DNA of 64,000 nucleotides. Source: Paramyrothecium sp. XJ0827. Lineage: Eukaryota; Ascomycota; Sordariomycetes; Hypocreales; Stachybotryaceae. The notes under the pieces are model-generated. The model worked only from the letters and a program-made list of their open reading frames with translations. It was not told the DNA's origin and did no database searches. The stretch spans positions 1,488,001 through 1,552,000 of the forward strand of contig JAJFPB010000009.1 of NCBI GenBank assembly GCA_020881915.1, in the 5' to 3' direction. The position numbers and the translations under genes were made by a program. Positions 46,691-59,208 of the stretch are shown piece after piece; position 1 is the stretch's first letter, and each line of letters opens with the position of its first letter.

Positions 46691-48973
46691 ATAAGTTTAA
46701 TACTAATAGTTTTAATTATACTAATATTAATAATATATAAGTAAGATTATATTAAGTTATTAAGGCTTATTAGTAATTATACTAATAGAAATTAATATAT
46801 TTATTATTTTAAATTACTATAAATTAAAGTTCTATTATCTTTAGATCCTAAATTATAAATTACTAATATTATATATTAGTAATAGGGTTTAATTATATAA
46901 AATAGCTATATATATTTATTATTAGATTTTAGTAATATATATTATTATAATATATTAAAACTAGCCTAGATTATATTTTATTATTATTTCTAATTTAATT
47001 ATATTTATAATATATATTATTAAGGTAGCTAATATACTAGATTCTCTAGAACTTATAGCTATAAGATATTATAATAAAAGTTCTATAAAGCTACTCTTAT
47101 AGCCTATAATTAATAATAAATAATTAAAATATCTAAGTAGAAGAAAACTAATATAATATTTAAAGATTATAATCTCTACCTAAGAGTTATATATTAATAA
47201 GGAAGGTACTATAATATAGTATCTAGTACTATGTACTATTTTATTTTATATTGAAATAAATAAAGATAAAGAGAGTATTTATAGAGAATATATTTACTTT
47301 AGAGCTATTCTTATATTATTTTTATATATAATAAAAAATAAATTTATATTCTAGTTATATATATTATATATAAATATAAGAGAATTATTATTATTATAAG
47401 CTATTATTAATATAAATATATAAATATTAAAAAAATAAATTTAAGAAAAACCTAAATATAGTTTTCTTATATAAAAAAAAAGAGAATTATATTTAATTAT
47501 TACTATATAATTACTTTTATTTATAGCTATTTTACTTAATATTATTTTATAGATCTTATAATCTCTTTTTTCTTATAAGTAAGTAAAAATATAATTATTT
47601 ATATACTTTAGTATTTATTCTTAAATTTTTTATTAATTTAAAATTAAAATATATTATTATTTCTTCTTCTAATTAATCTCTAATTACTTTTTTAATTTAT
47701 ATTACTTTTTTATATATTTAAAATCTAAGTAATAAATATAACTTACTTAATTATATTAAGTAAATAAGTTTATTACTTTATAATATAATTAATTAAATTT
47801 TAAAGAATCTTTAGATTATTATTAATATTATTTTTTTTATAACTAAATATTTATTAAAGATTTTAATAGGGTAATTAAATAGTAAGGTAATTTCTTCTAG
47901 TAGCTTTAGAAGTATATATAATATATATATATAAATAAATATAAATAACTCTATAAATACTAAATTAGAAGAAGCTTTAATAGGTAATATAGGTTTTATT
48001 ATAATAGAAGATTTTTATTATTTTTAAATAAAGTAATTCTTTAATCTTATATTATAGCTAGAGGTACTATAATTACTATAAATAAGTAGCTTCCTTAATT
48101 ACTATATAGCTTTAATATATTTATATTTATTAGGCTCCCTTTAAGTACTTAATTTAAATATAATAAAGTTAGTAATATAATTAACTTAATAAATAAACTT
48201 AAGAAGTATTTTTAAATTAATATCTTCCTATAAATACTAATATTTATAGAAATAAGTTAATAAGAAACTTTTCTCTTATTTATAAAGGAACTAAAGAATA
48301 TATATATATATAAAAGCCCTTAAAATTAAGTAAATCTACTAATATAAATAAGAAATTACTTTTTATTAAAGAGTATTTTTTTTTTTTTAATCTTTAGTAA
48401 TACTTAATATAAAACCTAATTATAAATAGCTTTATATAAGGATCTAAAGAAATATAATAGTATTTATATATATTAGTTTATTTAATTATTTCTAAAATTA
48501 AATAATTAATTAAGAATATAATTCTTAATTAATTTCTAAGCTTAAAAAAGATCTAATATTAATATTATAAAATATTTCTTAATAAAGCTATAAATACCCT
48601 TAATTCTTAAAGTTACTATATTATTAAAATAAAGAAATTAATTTATTTAAGCTTTAATAAAATATTTCTTATAAATATTAAGCTATATATCTTTAATATA
48701 AAAAATCTTATTATAATAAAAATCTTAATATTTATTTTCTATAGCTTATAAGACTATATTACAAGCTATTTTATTTTTAGTATATAGGATTATATATTAG
48801 TAATTATTAAAATTAAATTAAGTTTCTTAGTTTTACTTATTTATAATATTACTTATAATTTTCTTTATAAATATAAATTAATAATTTTAAAGAACTACTT
48901 TATTAATATATTATATATATAGTAATATAACTATATTTAAGAAGTAGGAATTTATTATATTTATATAGCTTAG
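46691..48973. other. Extremely AT-rich, RIP-degraded DNA of unknown origin
   Basis: 2.3 kb of TpA-rich sequence with stops in all frames. It does not match the chromoviral LTRs or pol by eye. Probably a different repeat, heavily mutated; possibly a DNA transposon whose left end is the GC-rich stretch near 46630-46685. Confidence 0.4.
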
Positions 48974-49586
48974 TATAATAATTGGGGTAGTCTTATACTA
49001 ATAGATATAGGGTAGCTAAGGATTATTAGGGGTTTATTTATTCTTAGATAAAATAATAGGAAAGTATCTAAAGTATATAAGGAATTATTATTAATTTATA
49101 AGAGAATAGTATAATAAAGATTATCTTAGGAACTATATATTATTAATAGCTAGTAGGTTCTAATCTAAATATAATATATAGAATCTCCTATCTATATATA
49201 TAGTTCCCTTTTCCTAGAGTATATAGAAGAGTACTTCTTAGATTATAATATATAATACTCCTAGAAGTATTATAGAAGGTAATCTCTTCTAGTAATACTT
49301 CTATACTTCTAGCTTTATTTATAGGAATCTTCTTCCCTATAGATCCTTATTTTTATTAAATATATTTTCTATTTTTATTCTTTTATTTCTAGTCTCTTAT
49401 TTCTAGCTCTTCTTTTATATTAGTATCTAATTTAGGTTAGTATATTAGGGCTAGTTTATAAGTTATATTAGTAATATAGGGATTAGTTTATTTTAAGGCT
49501 AGTAGCCTAAGGCTAGTATAGTATTTATATATTATATTATATAATATTCTATAGCTTAATTATAATCTTTAGGTTAGATTATAATA
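48974..49586 (-). repeat. 3' LTR of element 2 (type 2, 613 bp)
   Basis: On + it runs from TATAATAATTGGGGTAG to AGATTATAATA. It aligns full length with 56284-56896; both are 613 bp. Confidence 0.85.
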
Positions 49587-49789
49587 TAATACTTCTCTCT
49601 CTAAGGCTAAGTCTTATAGTTTAGTATTAAATATACTTAAGGTTATTAGTCCCTATTATATATATAGATCTCTTCTTCTTTTCTTTATTTTTCTACTAAT
49701 ATACTAATACTATATTAGATTATATTAAAAAATCTAAATCCTAAAAAACTCTTAAGTATAAGTTATTATTTTATTTTATTACTATTTTT

Positions 49790-50290
49790 AGAGAGCCTAC
49801 TAATATATTATATTCTTATTATTTTAAATATAAGTATAAATATAAATTTCCTTATAGGAAGACTTATTATAGTAAATATATTAATTATAGTTATTTTTAT
49901 AATAGGGTTCTTATTACTTCTTATTATTTATTTTTTATTCCTTTTATTTATACTTATATAGTTTTTAACTTCCTTAGCTCTAATAAATTATCTTCTTAAT
50001 TAGTATAAGAGTTTATTTTACTAGAAGGAGGAGATAATAGTATTAATTATTAAAGTAATTATAAAGTTAAATTAGATTTATATAGTATATACTAAGATTA
50101 AAGTAAAGGGTACTAAGCTATTTAATTATAAGATTACTAAGGCTAATACTAAGGCTTTTTCTATAAATATCTAGTAATTAATTAAATTAGTTTAGCTAGT
50201 AAGGGGTTTTAGTATTATTAATTAGAATATAGCTAGTTTTAATTTTAATTCCTTATTTAAGTTTATATTTAGAACTAAGTAATTTTTTAT
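49790..50290 (+). pseudogene. Antisense accessory frame of element 2
   Basis: Between the 3' LTR and the chromodomain of element 2, on the strand opposite to pol, as in element 1. From about 49795 the frame reads EPTNILYSYYFKYKYKYKF, then PYRKTYYSKYINYSYFYNR: a Lys/Arg-rich segment with Tyr at spacings expected of a Cys knuckle after TGY-to-TAY change. A second stretch, 50055-50290, is open apart from TAA/TAG (TKIKVKGTKLFNYKITKAN). Confidence 0.4.
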
Positions 50291-53200
50291 TTAGTATTAA
50301 GGAGGTACTTAAGTAGTTTTTATATATTTTTACTTTTATTATAGTTTTTTTATTTAATAAAATATAGTTCTTTTTTATTTTTAATTTATTTATATATAAG
50401 TATTTATTTTACTTTATATTTTTTTTCTTCTATAAGTACTTTAATAGTTTCTTTTATAAATTTATTATTAGGTATTAGTTCTAGAAGTACTATATAAAAT
50501 ACTAAATAATATTTTATTATATTTAGAAGTTCTAATTTATAATTAATATTCTTAATTTTATATAAGATTTTAAAGGATCTAAGTTTTTTATAATCTAGCT
50601 TATTACTTAGTTATATTATTTTTATATTTTTTTTAAATAAGTAAATTATATTTTTTTTCTTAAAAATTAGCTTTAGTAATCTTTTTATATTATAGTATTT
50701 CTTTATTTTCTAATTTATAAATAAGATTTCTTATTTTATTATATTATATAATTATTTAAGTTCTTTTACTTTAATAATAGCTAGTTTATTAAGAGGGTCC
50801 TTATATTTAATATACTTAATAATTAATTTAAATCTATAATTTATATAGAATAGTAATATTTTAGTAGTTTCTAACTTAGTACTATTATAGTAGTATTATA
50901 TTATAGGTAGCTATTTTACTTAATCCTTCTACTAGTAATTAATATAGTAGTAGAGGTACTATTTTAAGGTTTAGTTTATATATTTTATTTATTTATTTAT
51001 TTATAGGTAGTAAGTAGTACTTAATTTGTAGTTAATACCTAAAAAAGCTACTAATTCTTATTAGAACTTAGATATAAATATAGGTCCTTTATTAAAGATA
51101 ATTTTTTTTAATATACTATATTAGCTTATAATATACTTATAATAGTAGTATATTATATCTTTAATATTAATTACTTTATTATAGGTAATAAAGTAAATAT
51201 ATTTAATAAATCTATTAAGAATAATAAAAATACTATTATAGTTATCTTTAGAGCTTAGTTTTTTTAATCTAGGGAGCTTAATAATAAAGTCCTATAAGAT
51301 TAATTACTAAGATCTAGTTAGTACTAGTAGTAATTTAAGGTATTTATAAGATTTATATTTTAAGGCTTTAGTTTTATTATAGATATTATATTTTCTTATA
51401 ACTCTTTTTATATTTTTCTTTATTCTAAGGTAGCTATATATTTAATATATTACTTCTATAGTTTTTCTAAATCTCTTATATTTAATAGTATAATACTAAT
51501 AGATTTTAATTAGAATTTCTTCTTATATTTCTTCTAGAATCTATATTTAGTTATTATATATAGATATTAAGTTATATTCTATACTTACTTCTATAGGTAC
51601 TTCTATAATATATATAATATATTTCTTACTTTATTCTCTAATTTTATTATATTATTTATTTTTTATTTTAATTTTATAGGTTTTAATTAAATTAATAGTT
51701 TTTTATTTATAGTTCTTTTCTAAGTTAAGATATAGTAATTACTATATTACCTTAGGGATTTCTTACTTATATTTACTTTTTTAATTTAATATATTAATAT
51801 ATTTATTCTTAGATCCTTTTTAGTAAATAATCTTATAATTAAAGGGTATAAGTATTTCTATATAGTAGACTTATTTTACTATTAGGGTTTAAATTATAAT
51901 AAAGTAAGTAATATTTTAATAATTAATATAGATCTTAATCTTATATTCTATATCTATAAGGTAATATTAAAATTCCTTAAATACTTTAATAATTACTATA
52001 AATTCCTTATTATAGATAAAGTAGTAAAGTAGGGGTCTAGTAATTTTCTTAGATTAAAAAGTAATAAAATATAGGAGTTTATTATTTCCTATTTAGTTAA
52101 TAGTAGTACTAAGGATATAGTTAAAGATATTAGTTTCTAGAATAATTTACTTCTTTAGGTTAAAAGTTACTAAAATAGGTTTATTAATAATTTATTCTTT
52201 AATTTCTTTAAAGGCTTATTAGGTCTCTAAGATCTACTTAAAAAATATATTTTTCTTAATTAAATCTATTAGTAATTTAGTAATCTTTCTAAAGTATTTA
52301 ATAAAGTATCTATAATAGTTTATAAATTCTAAGAAACTCTAAATATTTTTAATATTATTTATAGAGGATTTTTATTTTTTAATTACTATAATCTTACTTT
52401 TCTTTATTTAAATCTTATTAGGTTAAATAATATATTTAAGGAAGTCTACTTTATATATATAGAAATTACTTTTAATAGGTTCTACTAAGAGTTTAGTATC
52501 TTATAGTACTTAGAGTACTTTATATATATACTTTTTATATTATTTTTTATTTTTTAAGAAAATAAGTATATTATTTAAGTAAATAATAATAAAGTTATTT
52601 ATAAATTCTCTTAGAATATAGTTAATTATTTATTAAAATATAGCTAGTATATTAGTTAAGCTAAATAATATTACTAAGGTTTTAAAAAGTCTAAATTTTA
52701 TATAAAAGGTAGTTTTTTATTTATTTCCTTTCTTTATTTTAATTAAATTATAGGTACTTTTAAGATTAAGTATAGTAAAAATTATTTTATTATATAAATA
52801 ATCTCTTATTTTAGTAATAAGAGGTAAAGGTATTTTATTTTTAATTATAATATTATTTAGTTAGTAGTAATTTATATATAAGTAGAGTTTTTTATTCTTT
52901 TTTAAAATAAATATAATAAGGTATTTAGTAGATAATATTAATTATTAGATATATTTTTTTTAAGGTTCTTATTAATATATTTCTTTAATATTTTTAGTTC
53001 TTTAGTATTAAGATTATAAATTAGTAAGAAGTAGGTCTTTTTTTTATTAATTAAGTAGATTTTATAGTTCTATTTTAAGTATTTAAGGAGTTTACTTTCT
53101 AGATTTTTTATAAATAGCTTTATATATTTATAGTATTTCTTTAGGATATTTATAAGCCTATTTTCTACTTCTTATTTTACTTATATTTACTTCTTAATAC

Positions 53201-56200
53201 TATATATAAGGGTATAAATAAGATTAATTACTTTTTATTTATAGGTAGATATTACTTAGCTTTATTTATATTATATATTAGATTATATTTTATTATTAGT
53301 TAATACTTTAGCTTTTACTTAATAATTCTTCTATCTTAGAAGGGTTCTTCTCTTTTTAAATAAGGTTTTATTATAAATATTTACTTCTTTTCTTTTTTTT
53401 AGTTTTCTTTTTCTTACTTAGGGTAGTTATAATTCTATTATTATAACTTAATTATTATTCTAATTAAAGGTAAATCTTTAATCCTTTAGTTATAATTTAT
53501 CTAGAAGTATATTAAATTATATTTATACTATATTAAAGGTAATATTATAGGTAATTCCTTATATTATTATATAAAGAATTACCTCTTTATTTATAAGTTC
53601 CTTATTATAAGTAAAAGGGACTTCTTTTATATTTATAGTTTTATATAATTTCTCCTTCCTTCTTTATAGGATTTTATATTAATTTATAAAGTTAGGATTA
53701 ATATAATTTTCCTTAGTACTAGTATTTACCCTAATATTAATAGTTATACCCTAGACTATAAAGTTAATATAGTACCCTTACTATTTTATTTAGTTCTTCT
53801 TTTAAATTATAGTAATAGGCTACTACTTTATTTTATTACCTTATAGCCTAATTATAGGTAATAGGCCTTATTTTTTACTTAGTTACTTTATATAGGGATT
53901 CTATTAATTCTTTATTTAGTTACTTTAATATTAATAAATAGTTTATTACTTATCTCTTTTATATAAATAATATATTTATAGTAGGTTTAGTATAAGTAGT
54001 AGTACTTTTTATACTTCTAGATATATTTTTTCTTTATAGTACCTATTATCTTAGGTTTTATTTTCTTATAAAGATATATTCTTTTTACTTTATATTTTTT
54101 ATAGTTATAGTAGTAATATAGATTATTTTCTATATAGCTAATTTCTATAGAGCTAGATTTAGTTCTATAGGCTATAGGTACTTTCTTCTTATATTTATAA
54201 ATAAAGTACCTTATTTTATAGTAGTATTTTCTTCTTAGGAGCCTATTAAGAAATTATAAGATTACTATTTTAATATATTTATAGTCTTTATTTAGAAGTA
54301 TATTTTCTAATTAAATATACTTCCTTCTATATTTATTTTAGAATCTATAGAATTAATTAATTTTTACTTAGTAATATATTTAGTACTTATTAGTTTTATA
54401 GGTTTTTTTTACTTTAAAGTAATATTTTTTAAAGTATTTTATATTTAGTTTAAGAATTATAATTTAATATCTAAAGTAATATATCTTAATCTCTTAGTAG
54501 GGTATTTCCTTAAATATATAGGGGTTTTCTATTTTAGTACCTTATATATATATAAGGAATATATTTTATTTTACTTTAGTAGTAAGGTAAATTAGATATT
54601 AATATATTATATAGAATACTTATAAGATTTTATTATACTTATAGTAATTAAAGTTAAATAGGGAATTATATTAAAAGTTAATAGTAAATCTTATTCCCTA
54701 TAGGCTTATAGTAGCCTTTATAATTATTACTTAGATATATACTTCCTAGTCTCCTAAGAGTAGATTATATTATTTAGTTCTAGCTTTAATTAATATATAG
54801 TTAAGTAGAAGTAAGGTACCTTTAGTAGTATCTATACTTAATTCTAATTTACTATTTAAGGGTTTATTAATTATAGGGGTTTCTTTTAGTAAATTAATTA
54901 AGCTAGTAATATTAGAGATATCTTTAATTATTACTTATTAATTAAGAATATCCTTAGTAAGTTCTTATTTAATAATAATATTAATTAATTATTTTTTAAT
55001 TATATTAATATTATATTAGTTTTCTTAGATTAGCTAGAAATAGATTTTCTTTTTATTTTAGGGCTTACTTCTATAGTCCTATATATAATATTTCTTCTTT
55101 TTATAATTATAGTAGGAGAAGTTCTTTTCTTATTTCTAAATAATATTAATTTCTATAGGTCCTGCTATAGTTCTAAAAGAGATAGAAATAAATTTTTTTT
55201 TCTTTTCTTAGTTTACTTAGTAGGGGATTTTAAATTTCTTTACTTTATTTTCTTATTTCTATTCCTTATAGTATTTCTAATTATAGTTATTAATTTCTAC
55301 TACTTTATATATATATTCTAATAATAAGATTTTATTATATTTAACTTTAATAAGTTTATTTTTTATATTAGATTTAATCCTATTATAGAAGGTTTTCTTT
55401 AGAATATTCTCTAGCTAATAAAGTAGTATAGTAATATAAAGGAATTTAGTAATAAGCTTAGTATAGAATCTAATTTATTTAAGTAAATTAAGGGCTCTCT
55501 TAGTATTTTATATTTTATTAGTTATTTTAAAAATATATTTAATTTCTTCTTTAAATTTCTAGAAGCTTATAAAAATATATTTAATATAATTTATTTAAAA
55601 AATAGAAATATTATTAATATAGTCTTAGAGTATAGACTTAAACTAGATTTATACTTTTTTAATTAAATTATAAGCTATAAATATAACTTTATTATAGTCT
55701 TATATAAAGAGTAAGAAATAATTTAAATAATATACTTTAAGTAATATAATAAATATTTAAAGCTTACTTAGGGTATTATTAAAGGGCTTAGGTTTTTTAG
55801 TTTATAAAATAACTTCCTTATTTTTTTAGGCCCTTATAGTTCTACTAAGGTTTATATTCTAAAGTTATTTAAGTATTTTTTTATTTTTCTTAGATTTCTT
55901 TATATAAAGTTATATTATTTTAATTATTTCCTTTTTTAGGTTCTTAATAAATTACTTAAGTTTATAGACTTATTAAGTATTAAGAATATTATCTTAAAAT
56001 TAATTAAGTTTTTTATTAGTAATTTAAATATTCTTCTAGACTTTTACTTATAAAGTAGTAATTTTATTATTATTATTAGAATCTAATTATAAGACTAGGT
56101 CTTTATTTATAATAATATTATCTTCTAAGGGGGTTTTTTTAGAAGTAATTTTAGTAAGTAGAGGCCTTAGTACTATAGGGTAGGCTACCTTCTTTCCCTT

Positions 56201-56250
56201 AGGGATTAGCTTAGTTAATTTACTTACTATTTTTAATATTACTTTAGGTA
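50290..56250 (-). pseudogene. gag-pol relic of element 2
   Basis: Runs from the 5' LTR at 56284 downwards. gag starts at about 56250, the knuckle region lies near 55090-55140, RT is around 52560-52950, integrase is between about 50760 and 51650, and chromodomain remnants sit near 50290-50480. Positions are by comparison with element 1. All frames are closed by TAA/TAG. Confidence 0.7.
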
Positions 56251-56283
56251 TAATAGTATTATTTAAAATAAGAGCTATTAATA

Positions 56284-56896
56284 TATAATAATTAGGGTAG
56301 TCTTATATTAATAGATATAGAGTAGCTAAGAATTATTAGAGATCTATTTATTCTTAAATAAAATAATAAGAAAGTATTTAAAGTATATAAGAGATTATTA
56401 CTAATCTATAAGAGAATAGTATAATAAAGATTATTTTAGGGACTATATATTATTAATAGCTAGTAGATTCTAATCTAAATATAATATATAAAACCTCCTA
56501 TTTATATATATAGTTCTCTTTTTCTAAAGTATATAGGAAAGTACTTCTTAGATTATAATATATAATACTCCTAGAAGTATTATAAAAGGTAATTCCTTCT
56601 AGTAATACTTCTATACTTCTAGCCTTATTTATAGGAATCTTCTTCCCTATAGATCCCTATTTTTATTAAATATTTTTCCTATTTCTATTCTTTTATTTCT
56701 AGCCTCTTATTTCTAGCCCTTCTTTTATACTAGTATTTAATTTAGGCTAGTATATTAGGGCTGGCCTATAGGTTATACTAGTAGTGTAGGGGCTAGTCTA
56801 TCCTAAGGCTAGTAGCCTAAGGCTAGTATAGTATTTATATATTATATTATATAATATTCTATAGCTTAGTTATAACCTTTAGGTTAGGTCGTAATA
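56284..56896 (-). repeat. 5' LTR of element 2 (type 2, 613 bp)
   Basis: Read on the - strand it starts TATTACGACCTAACCTAAAG, the RIP form of TGTCACGACCTGACCCAAGG seen at 44559. The last ~184 bp match the type-1 LTR. Confidence 0.85.
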
Positions 56897-56904
56897 AGTA
56901 GAAT

Positions 56905-56985
56905 ATATATATAGTATATTTATAGTATATATAGTATATATAGTATATATAGTATATAATATATATAGTATATATACTAATTATA
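56905..56985. repeat. TATATAGTA-type tandem repeat
   Basis: Short imperfect tandem array of a 9-10-bp unit (TATATAGTA) between element 2 and element 3. Confidence 0.75.
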
Positions 56986-57183
56986 AGGCAAATAGAAGAG
57001 GTAGTAAAGTAATATAATATTATATTAAGTAATTATAGATTCTTAAGGTAAGTAAGATATATAATATATATAGCTAATAGCTATAACTATATTTTATTTA
57101 GTATTACTATTTATCTTATAAAGTATATTTATATTATATATACTTAAAGCTTAACCTAATTAATACTACTATTCTAATCTACC

Positions 57184-58030
57184 TATTATAACCTATACTA
57201 ATCCTATAACTAAGCTAGTATAGAATAATAATAACTTATACTAACTATAATAAATACTATATAGAAAAGCTAGAAGAGCTAATAAAAGAACTATAATTTA
57301 AATATATATTAATTCTTACTAGAGATATAATTATATAGAACTAATATAGCTAGAAATTTAAATAAATAATAGAGGAATATATTAAATATAATATAGCTAT
57401 TTTTCTAGGGATCTAATAAGATATAGTCTTTACCTAGTAAGGTAGAAAAGGGATTAGTACTTAATTATCCTAGGATTAGAGATATAAGTAAAATCCCTAT
57501 ATAATACTAAGTAAGAAAAGAATTAATTATATATATATACTTATATATTATAATTAAGTATATTAAACTAAGTATATTAGTAATTATTTTAATAAAGTAG
57601 TTATAATAAGTATATAAATAGGAGAATTTTACTACAGAATAAATAGAAGATTATTAATTATTAATAATATATAATTCCTAAAATAATCTTTATTATATTA
57701 TTTTTTTATAAATTAGTAATAACTTATATAAAATACTTTAGTTACTTTTTTATTATTTTATTTAAAAATAAAATACCTTTTAATTTTTAGTTACTTTATA
57801 TTTACTAATATAAGATTACCTCTAATTATTATATATTAATAGCTCTTATTTTAGATAATACTATTATACCTAAAGTAATATTAAAATAGTAAGTAAGTTA
57901 ATTAAGTTAATTCCTAAGGAAAAGAAAGTAATTTACCCTATAGTACTAAAATCTCTACTTACTAAAGTAACTTCTAAGAAAATCTTATCTAGAGATAATA
58001 TTATTATAGGTAAAGATCTAGTTTCTTAAT
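57184..58030 (+). mobile_element. Truncated type-1 chromovirus copy (element 3): LTR plus gag start
   Basis: 650-bp LTR (57184-57833) of type 1 followed by 197 bp of internal sequence matching element 1 at 36871-37068, then loss of similarity. On + strand, strongly RIP-mutated. No 3' part. Confidence 0.85.
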
Positions 58031-58218
58031 TATAGAGAGAAAAGGTAGTAAGGATTTAGAAACTTTTTTTTAAAAAAAAAAAAGTAATATTTAAGTATAT
58101 AGATTTATAACTAATATTATATATATATATATATATAAGTTACCTTATATTTTTAACTAATTTAGTTGTTTAGTTATTAAATAATAAAGTAATTACTATT
58201 AATAGCCTAATTAAAAGA
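58031..58218. other. AT-rich junction sequence
   Basis: Unrecognised RIP-mutated DNA with oligo-A and a short TA run (58115-58135), between element 3 and the DUF3433 5' fragment. Confidence 0.4.
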
Positions 58219-59208
58219 TAATCCCGGCTTCTAGGGCGACTTTTTCAGGTTCCAATGAAAATAGAGCCGACGACAGCACAGTCTAAAATTAAGTCAACAT
58301 GTCTGTGTTGGTAAACTAGATAGGCAAGCCAGCTCACCGTGATTAGAATCATGATTTGGCCAACTATTGAGAGTACCAAAGGCCAATGCCTGTTCTTCAG
58401 TCCCCTGAATAATACGACTGGTAGGATAGGAGAGATATAGTCCAGCAGAAGGGTCTTATGCGCTGTTGCTGGGCCCTTTTGGAGCTCTACCCACGGCATT
58501 GATATCCTAATTGCGTAGTCGACCTGCCGCCACAGAGCGTTGACAATCAAGATGACTAGGCATATGTCAGGCTTGAAAAGCAATTTTGACTGGTTCAGGG
58601 AGATTTTACAAGCCGTGGGCCCGTATTTCCAGGCATAAAAATATTGTGGCTTTGGCGTGGAAAGGCCGTGACGAAGCTCCGAGAAATGATAAAGCAGTCC
58701 TATGGCTAGCAACATCGCCTTAAATAAAATGATGAAAGCTAGCAAGGTCTTCCTGGGCAACCATATAGGCTGCCATAGAGGTACTGCATCGTTTGTAGGT
58801 TTGATCGGGCGGAGAGCATCAGGTTCAGGGTTGGTTGACGCAAGCGTGGTCACTGCACTTCCGGTCACGAAATCAGAAGTATCGCAGTCGGAATCTCCGT
58901 TGGAATCATCAAATCCGTCGCTTTTCAGTTGTGAGGACGGAGCGCGGGAGTTTTCAATAAAATCGTATAGTGTGATTGGGGCAAATTGATGCGCAGCCTC
59001 GCTTGAGAGACTTCCACTCACGCAACAAACATGCGAGATGTAGTCGTCGGCCACATCCAAGGCCTGACCATTCATAGATGCTTCGCGTTTGTATTAGTTC
59101 GTTCCGTAGACAGAATGTGTAGCCCCAAAGTTACGAAGGCTTACCTGGAGGGAAACCTGAATCCGGTTGTGGGTCGTTGTGCTCCTCTGAAGTTGTGAAG
59201 GTCGGCAT
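58219..59208 (-). pseudogene. 5' fragment of a DUF3433 membrane-protein gene (first unit)
   Basis: Exons 59208-59145, 59080-58338 and 58282 to about 58219. The start MPTFTTSEEHNDPQ is followed by an acidic, Ser-rich cytoplasmic part, then WQPIWLPRKTLLAFIILFKA, LRHGLSTPKP, YFYAWKYGPTA, PWVELQKGPATAHKTLLLDY and LFRGLKNRHWPLVLS: the first DUF3433 unit with its membrane spans. The second intron (donor after ILIT, acceptor TTTTAG) restores the family-typical continuation TVLSSALFSLEPEKV. The frame then runs into AT-rich DNA at 58219 and is lost. The complementary second unit is at 33034-35215. Splicing and start look undamaged. Confidence 0.8.

Larger units (their letters stand above)
48974..56896 (-). 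mobile_element. Full-length, heavily RIP-mutated chromovirus on the - strand (element 2)
   Basis: 7923 bp, 613-bp LTRs, same internal family as element 1 but opposite orientation. The gag start next to the 5' LTR (56280 downwards) is a clear match to 36871 onwards, and RT is recognisable: at 52561-52595 the - strand reads NNFIIIYLNNILI, both catalytic Asp codons turned to Asn. GC content is visibly lower than element 1 and almost every C sits outside CpA context. No target-site duplication is evident (cttag left, agtag right). Confidence 0.88.

Noticed and set aside
48969..56901. Target-site duplication of element 2
   Set aside because: Flanks read cttag and agtag, which do not match even allowing RIP transitions.
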